A stretch of 64,000 nt of DNA from Aliidongia dinghuensis (GTDB lineage: Bacteria > Pseudomonadota > Alphaproteobacteria > ATCC43930 > CGMCC-115725). The notes under the pieces were generated by a model. The model was not told the origin of the DNA and made no database searches. It saw nothing but the letters and a program-made list of their open reading frames with translations. The translations under genes and the position numbers were made by a program. Of this stretch, positions 61,417 through 64,000 are shown in pieces. Each line of letters begins with the position of its first letter. Within the stretch, counting starts at the first letter, position 1. Location: positions 558,001-622,000 of the forward strand of contig NZ_BMJQ01000001.1 in assembly GCF_014643535.1 (NCBI RefSeq). The letters run 5' to 3'.

Positions 61417-62048
61417 TGAAAGCTACGATCCGCACCCTCGCCCTTGCGGCCGCGGTTGGCCTCGCCGGCTGTTCAGCCCTTACTTCGGCGCCGCCATCGC
61501 TCTATGTGCTGCAGCCGAAGACGACCTATGACACCGATCTGCCGATGGTGAACTATCAGCTCGTGGTCTCGGTGCCGGACGCGCCGCAGAGCCTCGACAG
61601 CGCGCGCATCGCGCTCGCGCGCAGCCCGACCACGATCGACTATTTCGCGAACTCCGCCTGGACCGATCGCGCGCCGGTCATGGTGCAGGAACTGCTGGTC
61701 CAATCCTTCGAGAACACGCACAAGATCGTCTCGGTCGGCCGCGATACCAGCGGGCTCAGGGCCGACTACGTGCTCTTGACCGATCTCCGGGACTTCGAGG
61801 CGCGCTATTACGAAGGCACCGACAAGCCGCCGCAGGTGCGCGTGCGGCTTGCGGCCAAGCTCATCAAGATGCCGGAGCGCGAGATCATCGGCGGGCTCGA
61901 CGCGGTCAAAGTGTCCGATGCCGAGCGCAACGATATTACCAGCATCGTGAACGCATTCGGCGAGGCGACCGGCAACGCCATGAAGGCGATCGTGCAATGG
62001 ACGCTGCGCACCGCACCGCCGACCAGTCAGGTCCCAGGCAAGCTGTGA
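61413..62048 (+). CDS. ABC-transport auxiliary lipoprotein (PqiC/LptE-like)
   Basis: 211 residues with a lipobox VGLAGC near residue 20 and the family start PPSLYVLQPK. ABC_trans_aux proteins work with MCE systems at the outer membrane. The ATGA overlap with mlaD shows translational coupling and completes the operon. No MlaC homologue is adjacent. Confidence 0.9.
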   Translation: MMKATIRTLALAAAVGLAGCSALTSAPPSLYVLQPKTTYDTDLPMVNYQLVVSVPDAPQSLDSARIALARSPTTIDYFANSAWTDRAPVMVQELLVQSFENTHKIVSVGRDTSGLRADYVLLTDLRDFEARYYEGTDKPPQVRVRLAAKLIKMPEREIIGGLDAVKVSDAERNDITSIVNAFGEATGNAMKAIVQWTLRTAPPTSQVPGKL

Positions 62049-62467
62049 GCTTCCCGTTGTGCGTTCCCGAGCCGCGGGTGCCTGAGGCGCGGATGCCCGA
62101 GTCGCGGATGCCCGAGTCGCATGCGGCGGGTGCTGCCGCGCGGCGGCGCCCGGAAGCGGCCCTCACTCCGTCCTGCGACCCGACCGAAGCATCCTCCGGC
62201 GACCGGTTGGAATCACTATGCTTTGTCTGAAATCGATGCGGCCGCGGCTCGAGCGTACCTCGAGCGCGTCCGCCGGCCTTTGGGGCGTTGCCGCAACTTC
62301 CGCTTGGCGGATGGCCCCCGGCACCGAATAATGCGGGCCGCGCGGAAGGGAAGGGCCGCAAAGGCCGCCCGTGCGTGGTCTCACGCTCGTCGTGAGGCAG
62401 CCATGGCCGGCTTCCGGGCATTCGGATCGCCGGGCGCGCAGCATCTTGCAACCGATGTGACGACGGC
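62049..62467. other. 419-bp stretch between the Mla operon and the next gene
   Basis: Contains the 15-bp tandem repeat at 62074-62118. A weak plus-strand frame (62121-62471) ends in an ATGA overlap with the next gene, but its codon use is not genome-like; I do not call it. No other structure seen. Confidence 0.5.
62074..62118. repeat. Three 15-bp tandem units downstream of the Mla lipoprotein
   Basis: GCGGGTGCCTGAGGC, GCGGATGCCCGAGTC and GCGGATGCCCGAGTC are consecutive, starting 26 bp after the stop codon. Units 2 and 3 are identical. Confidence 0.9.
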
Positions 62468-63247
62468 ATGATTGCACCGAACGCCGCCCCGATTGCCGCT
62501 GCCCCCGTTTCGGTGGGCTCGCTTGGCGCTGCCGAGGCGGCGGCCGAGTATCTCGCGGTGATGGGCGCATTGGCCGATGCGCGGATCGGGCCGCTCGAGA
62601 TCCTGGCGGGCGGTGTCCCGCCCGAGCCTGGCCCGCATTATCCGGCCGGCGAGGTCTGGGACCAGGTCACCCACGCGCAGTATTTCTTCCATGCCCATGC
62701 CGACGGTGACCGCCATCCGGGCGAGGTCGGGCATTTCCACACGTTCCTCGGCCAAGGCGGCATGCCGCGCGGCCTGGTCCCGCTCGTGCTGCCGGAAATG
62801 GCGCTGGCGCCGCTCAAGCTGCCGGTGAAGGAGAAGGGCGGCGTGTCGATGACCCATCGCTCGGCGCGCGATCGCGGCGTGTTCAGCCATTTGATCGGCA
62901 TCAGCGTCGATGCGGCGGGCGTGCCCTTGGCGCTCTTCACGACCAATCGCTGGGTGACGGGCGAGACCTGGTATCGGGCCGAGGACGTGATCCGCCTGCT
63001 CGACCGCTTCGCCTTCGCCGAGGCCGGGCCGACCGCGTTGGTCGATCGCTGGCTGGTCGCGGTGCTGCGCCTGCTGCGCCGCCCGGTCGTCGAGCTGATC
63101 GAAGCGCGCGACGCCGTGATGATGGATTGGCGGCGCCGGCGCAGCCGGCAGAGCCACGTCTTCGACGACCGACGACTAGAAGTGATGTCAGAACGTCCGA
63201 TCGACTTCGCCGCGGCCCTGGCCGAGGCGCGAGCGCAAGTCGCCTGA
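62468..63247 (+). CDS. Uncharacterised protein, possibly DUF6969 family
   Basis: 259 residues, no signal peptide or membrane helix. A His-rich segment YFFHAHADGDRHPGEVGHFH (about residues 75-95) could bind metal. Later blocks ALFTTNRWVTGETWYRAEDV and MMDWRRRRSRQSHVFDDR are conserved-looking. The DUF6969 name is from memory. No functional neighbour. The start ATG 62468 has no clear ribosome site. Confidence 0.6.
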   Translation: MIAPNAAPIAAAPVSVGSLGAAEAAAEYLAVMGALADARIGPLEILAGGVPPEPGPHYPAGEVWDQVTHAQYFFHAHADGDRHPGEVGHFHTFLGQGGMPRGLVPLVLPEMALAPLKLPVKEKGGVSMTHRSARDRGVFSHLIGISVDAAGVPLALFTTNRWVTGETWYRAEDVIRLLDRFAFAEAGPTALVDRWLVAVLRLLRRPVVELIEARDAVMMDWRRRRSRQSHVFDDRRLEVMSERPIDFAAALAEARAQVA

Positions 63248-63416
63248 CAGCGCGCGGTTGTAATCCGACATGCGAGGGACCGAAGCTAACGAGACATTAA
63301 GGCTTTGGAGCTGAAGCTATTCTAGGGCGGTTTTAAAATGCCGCACCTACGCGAGGCCGGTTCAGCTACACTGGCTCAGTGTACTGGCGCGTCGGCGGAG
63401 GGGTGCAGGAACGACT

Positions 63417-64000
63417 ATGAGCGAAGGTCTGAGCCAGGAAGACGTCGCGGCACTTCTGAACGACGTTTCCGCGCCGGAAGCGGCGGCGGGACGGCTGGGC
63501 GCCAAGGTCGCCGAGGGCACGCTGACCGAGGCCGAGCGGCAGGTGGCCGAACAAGTGCTCCGCGTCATGCTCGACGGTGCCGCGATCCAGGTCCGCAAAG
63601 TCCTGTCCGAAACGCTGAAGGACAGCCAGTTCCTGCCGCACGACATCGCGGTGTCGCTCGCCAATGACGTCGAGTCCGTCGCGATCCCGGTGCTGCAATT
63701 CTCCAGGGTCCTGAGCGATGAGGACCTGATCGCGATCGTGCGCGCCGGCACGCCGTCGAAGCAGATCGCCATCGCCGGCCGCCCGGAAGTCTCGATGGCG
63801 GTGGCCGGCGAGCTGATCCAGACGGACAACAACCTTGCCGTGGCAACGCTCGTCGGCAATCCGGGTGCCAAGCTCGACGATACGCTGATGGAGCGCGCGG
63901 TGACGCGGTTCGGTTCGGACGAGCGCGTGACGCAGGAACTGTCGAAACGCCCGAACCTGCCGCTGTCGGTCGCGGAGCGGCTGGTGCATTTCACGGTCGA
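63417..64000 (+). CDS. DUF2336 domain-containing protein, truncated by window end
   Basis: 194 codons visible. Repeated short alpha-helical units resembling HEAT repeats, with the typical VRKVLSETLKDSQFLPHDIA and LANDVESVAIPVLQFSRVLS of DUF2336, common in Rhodospirillales and of unknown function. ATG 63417 with AGGA upstream. It follows a 170-bp gap with a possible promoter. Confidence 0.88.
   Translation, partial: MSEGLSQEDVAALLNDVSAPEAAAGRLGAKVAEGTLTEAERQVAEQVLRVMLDGAAIQVRKVLSETLKDSQFLPHDIAVSLANDVESVAIPVLQFSRVLSDEDLIAIVRAGTPSKQIAIAGRPEVSMAVAGELIQTDNNLAVATLVGNPGAKLDDTLMERAVTRFGSDERVTQELSKRPNLPLSVAERLVHFTV

Noticed and set aside
62121-62471. 116-codon plus-strand frame ending in an ATGA overlap with the next gene
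   Set aside because: Overlap looks like coupling, but codon use is unlike neighbouring genes and the product has no recognisable feature. Left uncalled.

Overview
The window is a high-GC, gene-dense piece of an alphaproteobacterial chromosome, most likely from the Rhodospirillales/Azospirillales side of the class. This is inferred from strong G/C at third codon positions, so that long antisense frames stay open, and from families common there: a DUF2336 protein, an IalB-family protein, an AapJ-type binding protein, a STAS-MlaE fusion, a rhizobial-type asparaginase and a thioredoxin-type ArsC. No rRNA, tRNA, CRISPR array, prophage or insertion sequence was seen. Both window edges cut genes: kynureninase on the left and a DUF2336 protein on the right.

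Layout. 1-3.0 kb: kynurenine pathway pair (kynB, kynU) and argG. 3.2-5.3 kb: likely iron-uptake operon (FTR1 permease, cupredoxin, outer-membrane protein) behind a Fur-like box. 5.3-13.2 kb: an acyl-carrier-like protein, rlmN, an IalB protein, a LysR/racemase pair, an amino-acid binding protein, asparaginase and a quinone oxidoreductase. 13.2-21.7 kb: a candidate small RNA with an intrinsic terminator, phoH, a LysE exporter, rlpA, an orphan secF, mtgA, an archaeal-type proS and a FUSC transporter. 22-25.7 kb: ArsR/AHSA1 pair, PLP dehydratase, methyltransferase. 25.7-33.2 kb: accessory genes (LysR, SDR, MFS, LysR/EamA with two palindromes, XRE, SPFH operon). 33.2-34.6 kb: GST and a second ArsR/AHSA1 pair. 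34.7-39.3 kb: an arsenic/sulfur cluster (arsC, cysteine desulfurase, MFS exporter, ETHE1-like MBL enzyme, divergent ArsR-rhodanese regulator over a perfect palindrome). 39.6-46.2 kb: hydrolase, gamma-glutamyltransferase, flavoprotein, membrane protein, a ClpP paralogue, amidase. 46.3-51.3 kb: TetR-controlled EmrA/EmrB/outer-membrane tripartite pump with two operator palindromes. 51.5-54.6 kb: polyamine operon (binding protein, aguA, aguB). 54.8-57.7 kb: SDR, MFS, TetR. 57.8-62 kb: apt and a complete Mla/MCE lipid transport operon. 62.5-64 kb: an unknown protein and the DUF2336 gene.

Two structural themes cut across the genes. First, about 15-bp tandem duplications of unrelated sequence occur at nine places, nearly all at gene boundaries. 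Second, a roughly 110-130 bp palindromic element is present three times, each time 7-9 bp after a stop codon and in the same orientation relative to the gene it follows. The most system-like locus is the arsenic/sulfur cluster, whose gene set suggests persulfide chemistry coupled to arsenic or another thiol-reactive toxin. All functions rest on reading motifs by eye; no database search was run.
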